From Psychrobacillus sp044762655 (GTDB lineage: Bacteria; Bacillota; Bacilli; Bacillales_A; Planococcaceae): 64,000 nucleotides of DNA. Of this stretch, positions 8,370 to 17,235 are shown piece by piece; position 1 is the first letter of the stretch; each line of letters begins with the position of its first letter. The stretch is from contig NZ_JBIWER010000003.1 of assembly GCF_044762655.1 (NCBI RefSeq), forward strand, positions 434,001-498,000, given 5' to 3'. The notes beneath the pieces were generated by a model. The model was not told where the DNA came from and made no database searches. It saw only the letters and a program-made list of their open reading frames with translations. The position numbers were made by a program, and so were the translations under genes.

Positions 8370-8394
8370 TTACCCCAATCAAATCAAATTAAAC
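8370..8394 (-). promoter_or_regulatory. Sigma-B-type promoter of ytxGH
   Basis: On the minus strand GTTTAA (8389-8394), a 13-nt spacer and GGGTAA (8370-8375) match the general-stress sigma-B consensus at every position. It lies 39 nt upstream of the ytxG start. Confidence 0.85.
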
Positions 8395-8435
8395 TTCCTA
8401 TCTATACTATACTACGTTTCTTTTAAATATCCTTC

Positions 8436-8472
8436 AAAAAAAAAGCTTAATCCAAATAGATTAAGCTTTTTT
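8436..8472 (-). terminator. Terminator after murC
   Basis: An A-rich AAGCTTAATC arm pairs with GATTAAGCTT, followed by a T run, just past the murC stop. Confidence 0.9.
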
Positions 8473-8473
8473 A

Positions 8474-9775
8474 TTAATTATTTAGTTTTGCTTCAAAGGC
8501 TTGTTGATACTTTTGAACGTCGCCTGCTCCCATAAATAAGAAAACAGATTGTTCGTTTGTTTGCAATTCGCCTACATTTTCTTCTGTTAAAATATGACTG
8601 CCTTCAATGATATCTCCAAGCGTTTCAATCGTTAAATTTCCAGCATTTTCTCTTGCAGATCCAAAAATATCACATAAATAAACGCGATCTGCCAAACTCA
8701 AAGCCTCACTGAATTGCTGTAAAAACTTTTGCGTTCTTGTAAAAGTATGTGGTTGGAAAATAGCAACGATTTGGTGAGCGGGATACTTTTGTCTAGCCGA
8801 TTGAATAGTTGCCTTTATTTCTGTCGGATGATGGGCATAATCATCAATGATAATATCATCACCTGCAATAGTCTCCGTAAACCTTCTTTTTACGCCTTCA
8901 AACGTCTCTAACCCTTTTTGAATGGTATCTGCTGGGACACCTTCATAATGGCAAAGAGAGATAACTGCAAGCGCATTTAAAATAGTATGGTCACCGAACA
9001 TTGGAATAGAAAAGCGATCATAAAATTCATTACGTACAAATACATCAAAAGATGTACCTTTTGTTGTTATTTCAAGATTGCGAGCTGCAAAATCATTATG
9101 TTCCCCAAAGCCGTAGTATACGACCGGAACTTCCGATTTTATCTGTTGTAAATATTTGTCGTCGCCACAAGCAATTATACCTTTTTTCACTTGCATCGCC
9201 ATGGACTGAAATGCTTGGAATACATCATCAATATCTTGGAAATAATCTGGATGATCAAAGTCAACATTAGTCATAATGGCATAATCAGGATTGTACGCTA
9301 GAAAATGACGACGATATTCACAAGCCTCAAACACAAAATTAGAAGCATTGTGCATACCTTTTCCAGTTCCATCTCCTATCAAATACGAAGTTGGTTCATA
9401 TCCACTCAATACATGAGATAACAAACCAGTAGTCGATGTTTTACCATGAGCCCCAGTAATTGCAATAGATGTAAACTGACTCATATAATCGCCTAAGAAG
9501 TCATGATATCGTATTACCTCTAAGCCAAGCTCTCTAGCTTTGACCAGCTCAGGATGATTGTCTGGAAAAGCATTCCCAGCAATAACCGTCAAACCCTCTT
9601 TAATATTAGATTCATCAAATAATAATATTTCTATATTTCGCTCATGTAATGGTTTTTCTGTAAAAAAATATTTTTCAATATCAGAGCCTTGCACTTCATA
9701 GCCTGTATCATGCAAAATTTGCGCTAACGGGCTCATACCAGACCCTTTAATTCCTGTAAAATGGTACTTTGTCAT
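8474..9775 (-). CDS. murC: UDP-N-acetylmuramate--L-alanine ligase
   Basis: MurC adds L-alanine to UDP-MurNAc in cytoplasmic peptidoglycan precursor synthesis, using ATP. The 433-residue protein shows the N-terminal GIKGSGMSPLA nucleotide-sugar motif (residues 8-18), the ATP-binding GAHGKTSTTG near 108 and the central DDYAHHPTE motif. AGGAGGT lies just before ATG 9775; upstream in-frame starts would add an unconserved 33-residue extension and have no better site. It lies 112 nt downstream of sftA on the same strand, the arrangement known from B. subtilis. Confidence 0.97.
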   Translation of the reverse strand: MTKYHFTGIKGSGMSPLAQILHDTGYEVQGSDIEKYFFTEKPLHERNIEILLFDESNIKEGLTVIAGNAFPDNHPELVKARELGLEVIRYHDFLGDYMSQFTSIAITGAHGKTSTTGLLSHVLSGYEPTSYLIGDGTGKGMHNASNFVFEACEYRRHFLAYNPDYAIMTNVDFDHPDYFQDIDDVFQAFQSMAMQVKKGIIACGDDKYLQQIKSEVPVVYYGFGEHNDFAARNLEITTKGTSFDVFVRNEFYDRFSIPMFGDHTILNALAVISLCHYEGVPADTIQKGLETFEGVKRRFTETIAGDDIIIDDYAHHPTEIKATIQSARQKYPAHQIVAIFQPHTFTRTQKFLQQFSEALSLADRVYLCDIFGSARENAGNLTIETLGDIIEGSHILTEENVGELQTNEQSVFLFMGAGDVQKYQQAFEAKLNN

Positions 9776-9887
9776 ACGTAGTAACCTCCTGGGATTAGCC
9801 CCACTTAAATACATTGAATAATTCATTCGCCTATTAGACGTATTCATCATTATAACACTTCTTCTTGTGAACATTTAATAAACAATA

Positions 9888-12185
9888 TTAACTAAATATT
9901 TCGTCTAAAATTTCACTCGTCAATAGCACATCTCTTGCTTTACTACCCTTTTGTTCCGTAATATAACCACTTTCATACATAGCATCTATTAAGCGAGCTG
10001 CACGGTTATATCCCAAGTGAAATTTACGTTGTAATAACGATGTAGACGCAGTTCCTTGTTCCACAATAAATCGGCAAGCCTCTTCAAATAATTCGTCCTG
10101 TTCAGAGGTGATTTCTTTTTGGAGAAGCTCCTCTTGTTCAAACATATAATCTGGATTACCCTGAGTTCGAGCATATTCAATAACACTTTCAATTTCGTCA
10201 TCCGATACATAGGTACCTTGAATACGAACAGGGCTAGACATTCCGTTACCTTGGTAAAGCATATCCCCTTTTCCTAGCAAACGTTCTGCACCTTGCTGAT
10301 CCAAAATAGTACGTGAATCAATTTGTGAAGATACGGAAAATGCGATTCGTGTAGGGATATTTGCTTTAATGAGACCTGTAATAACATCTACAGAAGGTCG
10401 CTGTGTAGCCAATACTAAATGTATTCCACAGGCTCTTGCCTTTTGTGCAATTCGACAAATAGCATCTTCTACTTCCGTTGGAGCCATCATCATTAAATCC
10501 GCAAGCTCATCAATAACTATGACAATATAAGGAAGCTTCTGAGCAAACTGGCGCTTCTCGGTAGCGAGCGTATTATATCTCGTTATATCCCGTACGCCAA
10601 TATGTGCAAACAATTGATAGCGTCGTTCCATCTCTTCCACTGCCCACTTCAATGCAGCTGTTGCGGCTTTTACATCTGTAATAACTGGACTGACAAGATG
10701 TGGAATATGATTGAACGGTGCAAGCTCTACCATTTTAGGATCGATTAATAATAATTTTACTTCAGCTGGCGTCGCTTTATACAACAGACTTACTAATAAT
10801 GAGTTGATAAATACAGATTTACCAGATCCAGTTGCTCCTGCAATGAGTCCGTGAGGCATTTTACGCAAATCCAATGTCACTGGTTTACCTGTAAGATCCA
10901 ATCCTAAAGCAGCTTCCAAAGGAGAATCCGAGCCTAAAAATATATCTGTATTTATTACTTCAGCTAAGCGCACTGCGCGAGATTTTCTGTTTGGTATCTC
11001 TATTCCTATAGAGCTCTTCCCTGGTATTGGTGCTTGAATACGAATATCCTTTGCTGCTAGCGCAAGCTTAAGATCATCCGCCAAGTTTCGTATTTTACTA
11101 ACCTTTGTTCCCTGACCGACTGTTATTTCAAATTGAGTAACTGCTGGTCCCTGTACCATTTGAACAATTTCACCAGCTACTTGAAAATGTGACAACGCAT
11201 CTATTAATGTAAATGCTTGCTCCTCCATCCATTCCTTATCTTCTACATTCATCTCGGGAGGAAGTAAATGACTAAAAGAGGGTCTGACATAATTAGGTAG
11301 GATCTCTTCCTCCACTTTTTCTTCTATAACTTCCTGCACACTTAGTTGAACCACTTCATTTGTTTGTTTCTGCTCCTGCTGAATGGATGGCTTTGGTGTA
11401 TTAACCGCCTTTTGCGCTACCGGAGAGATTTTGTTCATAGTATCTATTCTATTCAATTTACTTTTATCTGATTTCAGCATTAGTACATTAAATGGTCGAA
11501 TGTTTTCTTTTACTGGCTTTTCTTCTAGTATTTCTGTATCTTGAGCTATTTCAATTGTTTCTAACGTTTCCGTGACAGCTACCTCTGCTTGTACAACTTC
11601 CAGTAACTCGGTTACGTGTGCTTCCTCCTCTAAATCATCAGCCAACTGATTTTCTTCTAGCTCTGTTTGCTGAACGAGTTTGTCTGTTGCTATTACTTCT
11701 GGTTCAAAAATAATAGGTTCCGAATAAATTGCTGCAGCAGTTACTTCTTCCATTTTAGGTTCGATCTCTTCTGTGAACTCTTTTTCTTTTTTTACTACCG
11801 TTTTGGAAAAACCATAAACAGGTGATGGTACCTCTGTAGGTGTAAATGCTCTTTTCTTTCGATTTATAGTAGGAGTTTCTTCCACCATTATCTTTTCAGC
11901 ACGATGTATTACAGTGGGCTGTTTACGTTGCTGCCACAGGCTCTGGGCATGCAATGGTTTAAATTCTGTTTCCTTTAAATAAGGTTCCTCTTTATATGGT
12001 TCTACTATTTTTTCTTCCTTTGGATATCCGTATAACAATTCATTTTTTTCTTCATCTGATATTAACGGGAAACGAAAAGGAGTTTTCTTTGTTGCGGAAT
12101 GGATCACTTGTTGTTGCTCTTCGTATTCCTCTTCAAATTCTTTTTCCTCTGATGCAAATAATTTTTTTAACCAATTCAAATTCAT
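9888..12185 (-). CDS. sftA: SftA, soluble FtsK/SpoIIIE-type DNA translocase
   Basis: SftA is a septum-associated, DNA-translocating ATPase that clears chromosomal DNA from the closing septum. The 765-residue protein lacks the membrane segments of SpoIIIE. It has a long acidic Glu/Val-rich linker (about residues 15-320), then the FtsK motor with Walker A GATGSGKSV near 448 and Walker B VIVIDELADLM near 556. The C-terminal gamma winged helix (RKFHLGYNRAARLIDAMY) should read KOPS-type sequences. ATG 12185 is preferred over GTG 12188 by position relative to AGAAAGAG; this site is weak. B. subtilis SftA is longer (about 950 residues), mainly in the linker. Confidence 0.94.
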   Translation of the reverse strand: MNLNWLKKLFASEEKEFEEEYEEQQQVIHSATKKTPFRFPLISDEEKNELLYGYPKEEKIVEPYKEEPYLKETEFKPLHAQSLWQQRKQPTVIHRAEKIMVEETPTINRKKRAFTPTEVPSPVYGFSKTVVKKEKEFTEEIEPKMEEVTAAAIYSEPIIFEPEVIATDKLVQQTELEENQLADDLEEEAHVTELLEVVQAEVAVTETLETIEIAQDTEILEEKPVKENIRPFNVLMLKSDKSKLNRIDTMNKISPVAQKAVNTPKPSIQQEQKQTNEVVQLSVQEVIEEKVEEEILPNYVRPSFSHLLPPEMNVEDKEWMEEQAFTLIDALSHFQVAGEIVQMVQGPAVTQFEITVGQGTKVSKIRNLADDLKLALAAKDIRIQAPIPGKSSIGIEIPNRKSRAVRLAEVINTDIFLGSDSPLEAALGLDLTGKPVTLDLRKMPHGLIAGATGSGKSVFINSLLVSLLYKATPAEVKLLLIDPKMVELAPFNHIPHLVSPVITDVKAATAALKWAVEEMERRYQLFAHIGVRDITRYNTLATEKRQFAQKLPYIVIVIDELADLMMMAPTEVEDAICRIAQKARACGIHLVLATQRPSVDVITGLIKANIPTRIAFSVSSQIDSRTILDQQGAERLLGKGDMLYQGNGMSSPVRIQGTYVSDDEIESVIEYARTQGNPDYMFEQEELLQKEITSEQDELFEEACRFIVEQGTASTSLLQRKFHLGYNRAARLIDAMYESGYITEQKGSKARDVLLTSEILDEIFS

Positions 12186-12330
12186 CACTCTTTCTAAAAG
12201 ATACCTCTTATTCTACCAATAATAATAGGTTTCGTCTGTAATTAACAGGTAGAATGGGAAAAATATCATGCCTTTTTGTTGTTTGCCTATTTGTAAAGTG
12301 CCACTTATGTATTGGGAGGGTGATTGTTTT

Positions 12331-12398
12331 GGGTAATGTTACCATTGTGTGAGTAAATCCTGGGCGAAAGCGAGTAATTTGTGAGTGGGCGCAAGTAA
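12331..12398 (+). repeat. Degenerate tandem array, about 21-nt period
   Basis: GGGTAA at 12331, GAGTAA at 12351, GAGTAA at 12372 and AAGTAA at 12393 recur every 20-21 nt. GGGCG lies between the last two pairs. Unit sequences are diverged. Confidence 0.55.
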
Positions 12399-12503
12399 CT
12401 TATTGGATAGAGGAAGCTTGAAAAGGAAGGTAGTAGTAATATTTATTCTAAAAGTATCTTGATCCCAATGTTCATGGGAAACTATGATATACTTTCTCAA
12501 AAA

Positions 12504-12530
12504 AAAAGCACACCTCAATGGTATGCTTTT
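12504..12530 (-). terminator. Terminator after ytpR
   Basis: AAAAGCA-ACC pairs with GGT-TGCTTTT across a short loop, immediately past the ytpR stop. T-rich flanks are present on both strands. Confidence 0.8.
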
Positions 12531-12537
12531 CCTTCAT

Positions 12538-13143
12538 TTAAACTAAAAATTCACTTCCGACTTCTTTTTTCTCTTCCAGAATAAGAATTCCTTTTACTTC
12601 TGGTGCGTTTGGAATCGCTAATTCTCTTGCGGAGCATAGCATTCCACTTGAAGCAACACCTCTCAGTTCAGCATCTTTTATCACCATACCTGAAGGCATA
12701 ACGGCACCTACCTTTGCTACTACTACCTTTTGACCAGCTTCTACGTTCGGTGCACCACACACGATTTGTAATGTCGTATCCCCAACATTAACCTGGCATA
12801 CTTTTAACTTGTCGGCATTGGGATGCTGCTCCAGCGATTCCACTTGACCAACAACAAATTTAGGAGACAGGTCCACTTCTAGTGTGTAAGATAAGCCATT
12901 TTTCGCTAAAACCTCTTTTACAGTTTCTACTAATTCTTCGGTTAAAGGAACATTTCCTTGAACTTCCAACTCTTTATATTTACTAAATTCAAAAATATTT
13001 ATAGCCAATACTTCATTTGTTTGTGCATCTTTTACTTGCGTGACATCACCATTTGTTTCTGTAATAACCTTCTCTGCTTTTTCAGGTGTTAATTGGATTA
13101 ATAATACATCGCCAACTCCAGCTTTGTTGTAAAAAATATTCAT
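12538..13143 (-). CDS. ytpR: YtpR, tRNA-binding-domain protein
   Basis: A 201-residue protein with an N-terminal alpha/beta domain of about 90 residues (DUF4479-type) and a C-terminal OB-fold tRNA-binding domain as at the start of PheRS beta. Visible motifs are VGQVESLEQHPNADKLKVC, QIVCGAPNV, GMVIKDAELRGVASSGMLCS and GILIL. The start overlaps the ytpQ stop by 4 nt, so translation is probably coupled. The family is widespread in Firmicutes; a role in tRNA or RNA handling is inferred from the fold only. Confidence 0.9.
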   Translation of the reverse strand: MNIFYNKAGVGDVLLIQLTPEKAEKVITETNGDVTQVKDAQTNEVLAINIFEFSKYKELEVQGNVPLTEELVETVKEVLAKNGLSYTLEVDLSPKFVVGQVESLEQHPNADKLKVCQVNVGDTTLQIVCGAPNVEAGQKVVVAKVGAVMPSGMVIKDAELRGVASSGMLCSARELAIPNAPEVKGILILEEKKEVGSEFLV

Positions 13144-13955
13144 TCGTCTTCGTTCTCCTTTGATACTCGATTTTTCGCCATGATAAATATCGGTTCTAAA
13201 TCTCCATTTTCATAGATGAAAGATAAGGAAGTAACAGGCACAGTTCCTACGGTGAAGAAATGCATCGTCATTTGCGCTAGAACATCATAGCCAGTTTCAT
13301 TTCTAATATCCCCAATTATCATAACATCTTGATGGGGTACAGAAATAGTCATATCTCCAGTAATTTGTTTTTTCATATCTTTTAATAACGATTCGTTAAG
13401 TATACGACTTGCATCATAGCCATCGTTATTATTAAAGAAATAAAATATATTACCCGCAACCTCATCCGTTTTAAAGCGATTTTCTAAATTTCTAACTTGG
13501 AAGATAGCTCGTTCTCTTACTTCCGTCTCTCTTACCTTCCAGTCTGCGAGCATCTTTTCATCTAGCAAACGGTATGTACTACCAAGATCTACAGCATAGT
13601 AAATTCGTGTTTCTGCAGTATGATCCTTCGTTATAAAGCGATTGCCTTCATTAGACTTAAGTGGGAAAGAAGTAGAACGGATCACTGGATATACTGATAA
13701 TGATGGATCTATTTCACCGGCCATCTCTTTTTCCATCGCTTGAAATGTTTCGTGTATCGTATAAACAACCTCGTTAATCGCCACTTCTTTTTTCGTTTCA
13801 TATTTAGCTAAGATTGGAGGAATCGAAATTTCAATTCCTTTCGCTGTAGCTTTATGAGTCAATCGTAGCTTATTCGTTTCTCTATTATAGTCGTAAGTAT
13901 AAATATCTTCGGAAAGCTTTGTTTTTAAGAGTCGTACAAGTTCAAGTGCTTTCAA
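13140..13955 (-). CDS. ytpQ: YtpQ, DUF1444 protein
   Basis: A 271-residue soluble protein of the DUF1444 family. No catalytic motif is recognisable. Visible features are a regular alpha/beta composition, HETFQAMEKEM in the N-terminal third and NRVSKENEDE at the end. The start is TTG 13955, with AAGGAAAAG about 8 nt upstream; a nearby ATG is out of frame. It overlaps ytpR by 4 nt and follows ytpP across a terminator, the B. subtilis order. Function unknown. Confidence 0.88.
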   Translation of the reverse strand: MKALELVRLLKTKLSEDIYTYDYNRETNKLRLTHKATAKGIEISIPPILAKYETKKEVAINEVVYTIHETFQAMEKEMAGEIDPSLSVYPVIRSTSFPLKSNEGNRFITKDHTAETRIYYAVDLGSTYRLLDEKMLADWKVRETEVRERAIFQVRNLENRFKTDEVAGNIFYFFNNNDGYDASRILNESLLKDMKKQITGDMTISVPHQDVMIIGDIRNETGYDVLAQMTMHFFTVGTVPVTSLSFIYENGDLEPIFIMAKNRVSKENEDE

Positions 13956-13979
13956 TTTTATCTTTTCCTTTCATAAACA

Positions 13980-14004
13980 AAACGGTCCACTATGTGAACC
14001 GTTT
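13980..14004 (-). terminator. Terminator between ytpP and ytpQ
   Basis: AAACGGT-CAC pairs with GTG-ACCGTTT around a 3-nt loop; the minus strand continues TTTTGTTT. Confidence 0.75.
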
Positions 14005-14011
14005 CATCCAA

Positions 14012-14320
14012 TTAAATCGATTGAAGAAATTTCTCAATCTCTTCTCTAGTTTTGCGGTCCTTACTAACAAAACGACCTTTTTCTGCGCCATTTTCATATG
14101 CTAGAAAACTAGGAATACCAAATATATCAAGCTCGATGCATAAATCGATGAACTGATCGCGGTCTACGGAGATAAATGTGAACTCCTTAAATTTTTCTTC
14201 TACCTCTCCCATGAATGGATCGATGAAATGACAATCTGGGCACCATCCTGCAGTAAATTTAAATACAACTTTTTCTTGCTTTAATTGTTCAAATTGTTCT
14301 ATTGAAGCTAGATTTTCCAT
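14012..14320 (-). CDS. ytpP: YtpP, thioredoxin-like protein
   Basis: A 102-residue cytoplasmic thioredoxin-fold protein with the redox pair in WCPDC (cysteines at residues 27 and 30), a cis-proline region GIPSF near 71 and no signal peptide. Thiol exchange or bacillithiol/protein reduction is expected from the family. ATG 14320 follows GAGGAGTGATACAT; a longer upstream frame overlapping the lipoprotein gene is not favoured. The lipoprotein gene ends 14 nt upstream of the start, so the two are likely co-transcribed. Confidence 0.93.
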   Translation of the reverse strand: MENLASIEQFEQLKQEKVVFKFTAGWCPDCHFIDPFMGEVEEKFKEFTFISVDRDQFIDLCIELDIFGIPSFLAYENGAEKGRFVSKDRKTREEIEKFLQSI

Positions 14321-14333
14321 ATGTATCACTCCT

Positions 14334-14846
14334 CTAGTTTGTTGCAATGGACCGAACAATAAGCATCATTTTCTTTAAATTATTTGCAATATCTTGCTGT
14401 TCGGAAAGGGTAGTTAGTTTAATACCGCCAATACTTGTTATGAGCTCGTATTTTTCTTCACTATTTTCAATAATCGCAGCAAATCCAAAACGTCCGTTTT
14501 GCTCGAAAGTTTTTTCTTTTATTACTTTTAAATTACTATCTGATGTCATCAAATTATAATATAGTTGACTGCTTTGCAATTCATTCGGATTAATAAATAG
14601 AATATATGAATCATTTCCTTTGGAAAGAAGAATATTCGTCTCATTTGATTCTTCCTCTATCGAAAAACCACTAGGTAGGAATATATTGATATCATTCACT
14701 TTTTCATTTGGTTTTTCTGCATCTTCTTGAAATGCTACTTTTGCATTTTCAAGCCCATCTGAAGTCTGTTCCTCTAAGGTAGAACATCCAGCTAATAAAA
14801 TGACAGCTAGTGACGCGATCAATAATCGCATCCATTTTCGGGTCAT
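14334..14846 (-). CDS. Predicted lipoprotein, unknown function
   Basis: A 170-residue secreted lipoprotein. A basic start (MTRKWMR), a hydrophobic stretch and the lipobox LAGC place the lipidated cysteine at residue 21. The mature part is acidic and Asn/Glu-rich (EDAEKPNEKVND), with an alternating beta-strand pattern and no recognised catalytic motif. GGAGGAACGAG precedes ATG 14846; the longer frame from 14909 has no ribosome site and would bury the signal peptide. It lies between the DUF84 gene and ytpP on one strand. Confidence 0.85.
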   Translation of the reverse strand: MTRKWMRLLIASLAVILLAGCSTLEEQTSDGLENAKVAFQEDAEKPNEKVNDINIFLPSGFSIEEESNETNILLSKGNDSYILFINPNELQSSQLYYNLMTSDSNLKVIKEKTFEQNGRFGFAAIIENSEEKYELITSIGGIKLTTLSEQQDIANNLKKMMLIVRSIATN

Positions 14847-14909
14847 TCTCGTTCCTCCATTCAGTGCATAACTGCTATATATTTTAACGATGATTACATA
14901 GTGTTGCAA

Positions 14910-15434
14910 CTACTTGAGCTTATTAGAAAATACAAATTGCCCTATCAATAATAACATTATATGCTCAAACATAGCACTTCTATTAACAAATCCATTTGAA
15001 AATACTCCAATGGCACCTTCTTCATGACGAATACCATTCTTATTAGAATAGACGTCCATTACTGGTCCAAGTTCCGCACCGGCAAATAATTGTTCCGCTA
15101 TTTCATCAGGGAGTGGAACTCCAGCTCCTGTAGCCGTAAAAACATCACCCTTTTGTGTTACGAGAGCTCCCCAATTACACATGTACATTTGCCCATCAAT
15201 TACCTGAACTCCACCTTCTAAGCCTATTCCAAACACTGCTTCATCTGATTCCACCATCAGTTGCTTTGCTCGGTTAATAGCCCCTTGCCGTGTCTCTTTC
15301 TGACTCATAGGCTGATCGGACACTAGTGATGGAACTTCTTTATTCTCAAATATTGCATCTGGATAATACATCCTAGAAATGGTCTGGACTGCTTTTGTTT
15401 TAGCCCTATTATGAGTACCGATTAATATCTTCAT
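14910..15434 (-). CDS. DUF84 NTP pyrophosphatase-like protein
   Basis: DUF84 (YjjX-type) proteins hydrolyse non-canonical ITP or XTP, protecting nucleic acids. The 174-residue protein begins GTHNRAKTKAV, the family's substrate-binding start (G-T-x-N-x-x-K). It also has SDQPMSQKETRQGAINRA, GIGLEGGV and WGALV. AGAAGGATAAATGT precedes the ATG. It is downstream of ytoP beyond a strong terminator, and directly upstream of the lipoprotein gene. Substrate preference is inferred. Confidence 0.85.
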   Translation of the reverse strand: MKILIGTHNRAKTKAVQTISRMYYPDAIFENKEVPSLVSDQPMSQKETRQGAINRAKQLMVESDEAVFGIGLEGGVQVIDGQMYMCNWGALVTQKGDVFTATGAGVPLPDEIAEQLFAGAELGPVMDVYSNKNGIRHEEGAIGVFSNGFVNRSAMFEHIMLLLIGQFVFSNKLK

Positions 15435-15456
15435 ACATTTATCCTTCTTTCTAGTT

Positions 15457-15484
15457 AAAAAGATGCCTTTAAAGGCATCTTTTT
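15457..15484 (-). terminator. Terminator after ytoP
   Basis: A perfect 14-bp palindromic stem, AAAAAGATGCCTTT/AAAGGCATCTTTTT. Confidence 0.9.
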
Positions 15485-15513
15485 AAACTAAAGTATCGCA
15501 TCTGTTGCTTTAC

Positions 15514-16587
15514 TTATACGTTCGATTTAATTGTTTCTAAAGTAGTGCGGTCGCATGATTTAACTAATTTGACAATAAGCTCTTTAGCCGCAGCATAATC
15601 ATCTGTATGAATTATAGATGCAGACGTATGAATGTAACGTGAGCAAATACCAATTACCGCGCTTGGAACTCCTTCATTTGAGGTATGAACACGTCCCGCA
15701 TCTGTACCACCATGTGAGATGAAATATTGATAGGGAATATTATGCGTTTCTGCAGTATCTAATACAAACTCACGCATACCTCGATGAGTTACCATTGTAC
15801 GGTCGAAAATTCGTAAAAGTGTTCCTTTTCCAAGTTGCCCAAACTCACTTTTGTTACCCGAAGCATCATTGGCAGGACTTGCATCTAAAGCAAAGAATAC
15901 GTCAGGGTTAATCATATTCGCTGATGCCTGTGCACCACGAAGACCTACTTCCTCCATAACGTTTGCACCAGAGTAAAGCATATTCGGTAGTTGGTCGTTC
16001 TGTACCTCTTTTAAAAGCTCAATTGCTAAGCCACAGCCATAACGGTTATCCCAAGCCTTCGCCATAATTTTTTTATCATTTGCCATCGGTGTAAATGCAC
16101 AAACTGGGACGATTTGATCACCCGGTTTAATACCCATTCGTACAGCATCCTCTTTGTCATCTGCTCCAACATCAATTAACATATTCTTTATATCCATCGG
16201 TTTGTTACGAAGCTCATCGCTCAACAAATGAGGAGGAATAGAACCGATTACTCCTGGAATCGCTTTATCCTTTGTGACCACATCTACTCGTTGTGCAAGT
16301 AAAACCTGGCTCCACCAACCACCTAATGGTTGAAAACGAACCATTCCATTATCTGTGATTCCTGTTACCATAAATCCGACTTCATCCATATGACCTGCAA
16401 CTAATATTTTCGGTCCATTTTCATCGCCTTTTTTAAGTCCAAAAATTCCACCTAGGTTATCTTGAACAATCTCACCTGAATATTTAGTCAGTTCATCGCG
16501 CATAAAGGCACGAACTGCATTTTCATTGCCAGGTGCTCCTGGAAGTTCTGTCAACGTTTTAAATAATGAGCGTGTTTCTTCATTCAT
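15514..16587 (-). CDS. ytoP: YtoP, M42-family aminopeptidase
   Basis: A 357-residue dinuclear metal aminopeptidase of family M42 (glutamyl/deblocking aminopeptidase type), cytoplasmic and probably a large oligomer. Metal ligands are visible in GHMDEVGFMV (His, then Asp), WDNRYGC, the catalytic EEVGLRGA, FALDASP and the C-terminal HGGTDAG. AGGAGGC lies upstream of the ATG. It is divergent from ytzB. Confidence 0.92.
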   Translation of the reverse strand: MNEETRSLFKTLTELPGAPGNENAVRAFMRDELTKYSGEIVQDNLGGIFGLKKGDENGPKILVAGHMDEVGFMVTGITDNGMVRFQPLGGWWSQVLLAQRVDVVTKDKAIPGVIGSIPPHLLSDELRNKPMDIKNMLIDVGADDKEDAVRMGIKPGDQIVPVCAFTPMANDKKIMAKAWDNRYGCGLAIELLKEVQNDQLPNMLYSGANVMEEVGLRGAQASANMINPDVFFALDASPANDASGNKSEFGQLGKGTLLRIFDRTMVTHRGMREFVLDTAETHNIPYQYFISHGGTDAGRVHTSNEGVPSAVIGICSRYIHTSASIIHTDDYAAAKELIVKLVKSCDRTTLETIKSNV

Positions 16588-16744
16588 ATAAAAAAGCCTC
16601 CTAAAGCTATGCAGAAAATAATATCCTTCTCTTATTGTAATAAAAGATCTCTTCGTTTACTACAATAAAACTTCGTAATCCGAAAAATTTAATAGTATTG
16701 AGGATGTATGATACACTAAAAAAAATAAGATGGGAGGAATAATA

Positions 16745-17059
16745 ATGAAATTAAAAGATTATATGATGGGACTTGGAACTGGAATTGTTATAGGGGTTAT
16801 TGCCAGCCAAGCTACAAATAAGATGGATTTCAATCGTTCAGCCGAGCTTGTGTTAAATGAAATTAAAAATTCTTTCAAAAAAGAGGGTCCAATTGATGGA
16901 TCATGGATATATATGTCACCAGAAAAACTTCAAAAAGCTGCCATTAGTATGAATGTTTATAAAGGTGGAATTTCCCGTGTGAAGAATGGTGAACTTGAGC
17001 AATATGAGTTCGCAGCAGATGCAAAAACAGGTTCAGTTGTGGACTTAGTAAAACTCTAA
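16745..17059 (+). CDS. ytzB: YtzB, small PepSY-like predicted exported protein
   Basis: A 104-residue protein. An N-terminal hydrophobic segment MMGLGTGIVIGVIASQ (about residues 6-21) suggests membrane anchoring or export. The rest resembles one PepSY-like unit (ISMNVYKGGISRVKNGELEQ). GGGAGGAATAAT lies before ATG 16745. In B. subtilis ytzB is likewise next to ytoP. PepSY domains are thought to inhibit peptidases, so a link with the divergent aminopeptidase is tempting but unproven. Confidence 0.82.
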   Translation: MKLKDYMMGLGTGIVIGVIASQATNKMDFNRSAELVLNEIKNSFKKEGPIDGSWIYMSPEKLQKAAISMNVYKGGISRVKNGELEQYEFAADAKTGSVVDLVKL

Positions 17060-17072
17060 GTATTGAAAAAGA

Positions 17073-17112
17073 ATGGTTGATCATGAGTTTCATCATGATC
17101 AGCCATTTTTTT
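17073..17112 (+). terminator. Terminator after ytzB
   Basis: AATGGTTGATCATGA pairs with TCATGATCAGCCATT, with a single G-T pair, followed by seven T. Confidence 0.9.
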
Positions 17113-17130
17113 GTCATCTAAAAATGTTTT

Positions 17131-17185
17131 GTTGGCATAAATGGAGTTTTAGTTGGGATAAATACCTTCCCAGTTGGAATAGATT
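17131..17185 (+). repeat. Short tandem array GTTGG, exact 21-nt period
   Basis: GTTGGCATAAAT, GTTGGGATAAAT and GTTGGAATAGAT begin at 17131, 17152 and 17173, exactly 21 nt apart. They lie between the terminators of convergent ytzB and ytnP. Confidence 0.6.
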
Positions 17186-17196
17186 ATATTTTCCAC

Positions 17197-17232
17197 AAAA
17201 AAAGAGCGAAGACGATGTCATCACTCTTTTTA
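17197..17232 (-). terminator. Terminator after ytnP
   Basis: AAAAAGAG and CTCTTTTT arms with an inner GA-GAC/GTC-TC pairing, directly past the ytnP stop. Confidence 0.85.
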
Positions 17233-17235
17233 TTC

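Larger units (their letters stand above)
12186..12537. other. Intergenic region sftA-ytpR with a 21-nt-period array
   Basis: No gene is supported. The region holds a degenerate tandem array (12331-12398; see its own entry) and the ytpR terminator at 12504-12530. Confidence 0.5.
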
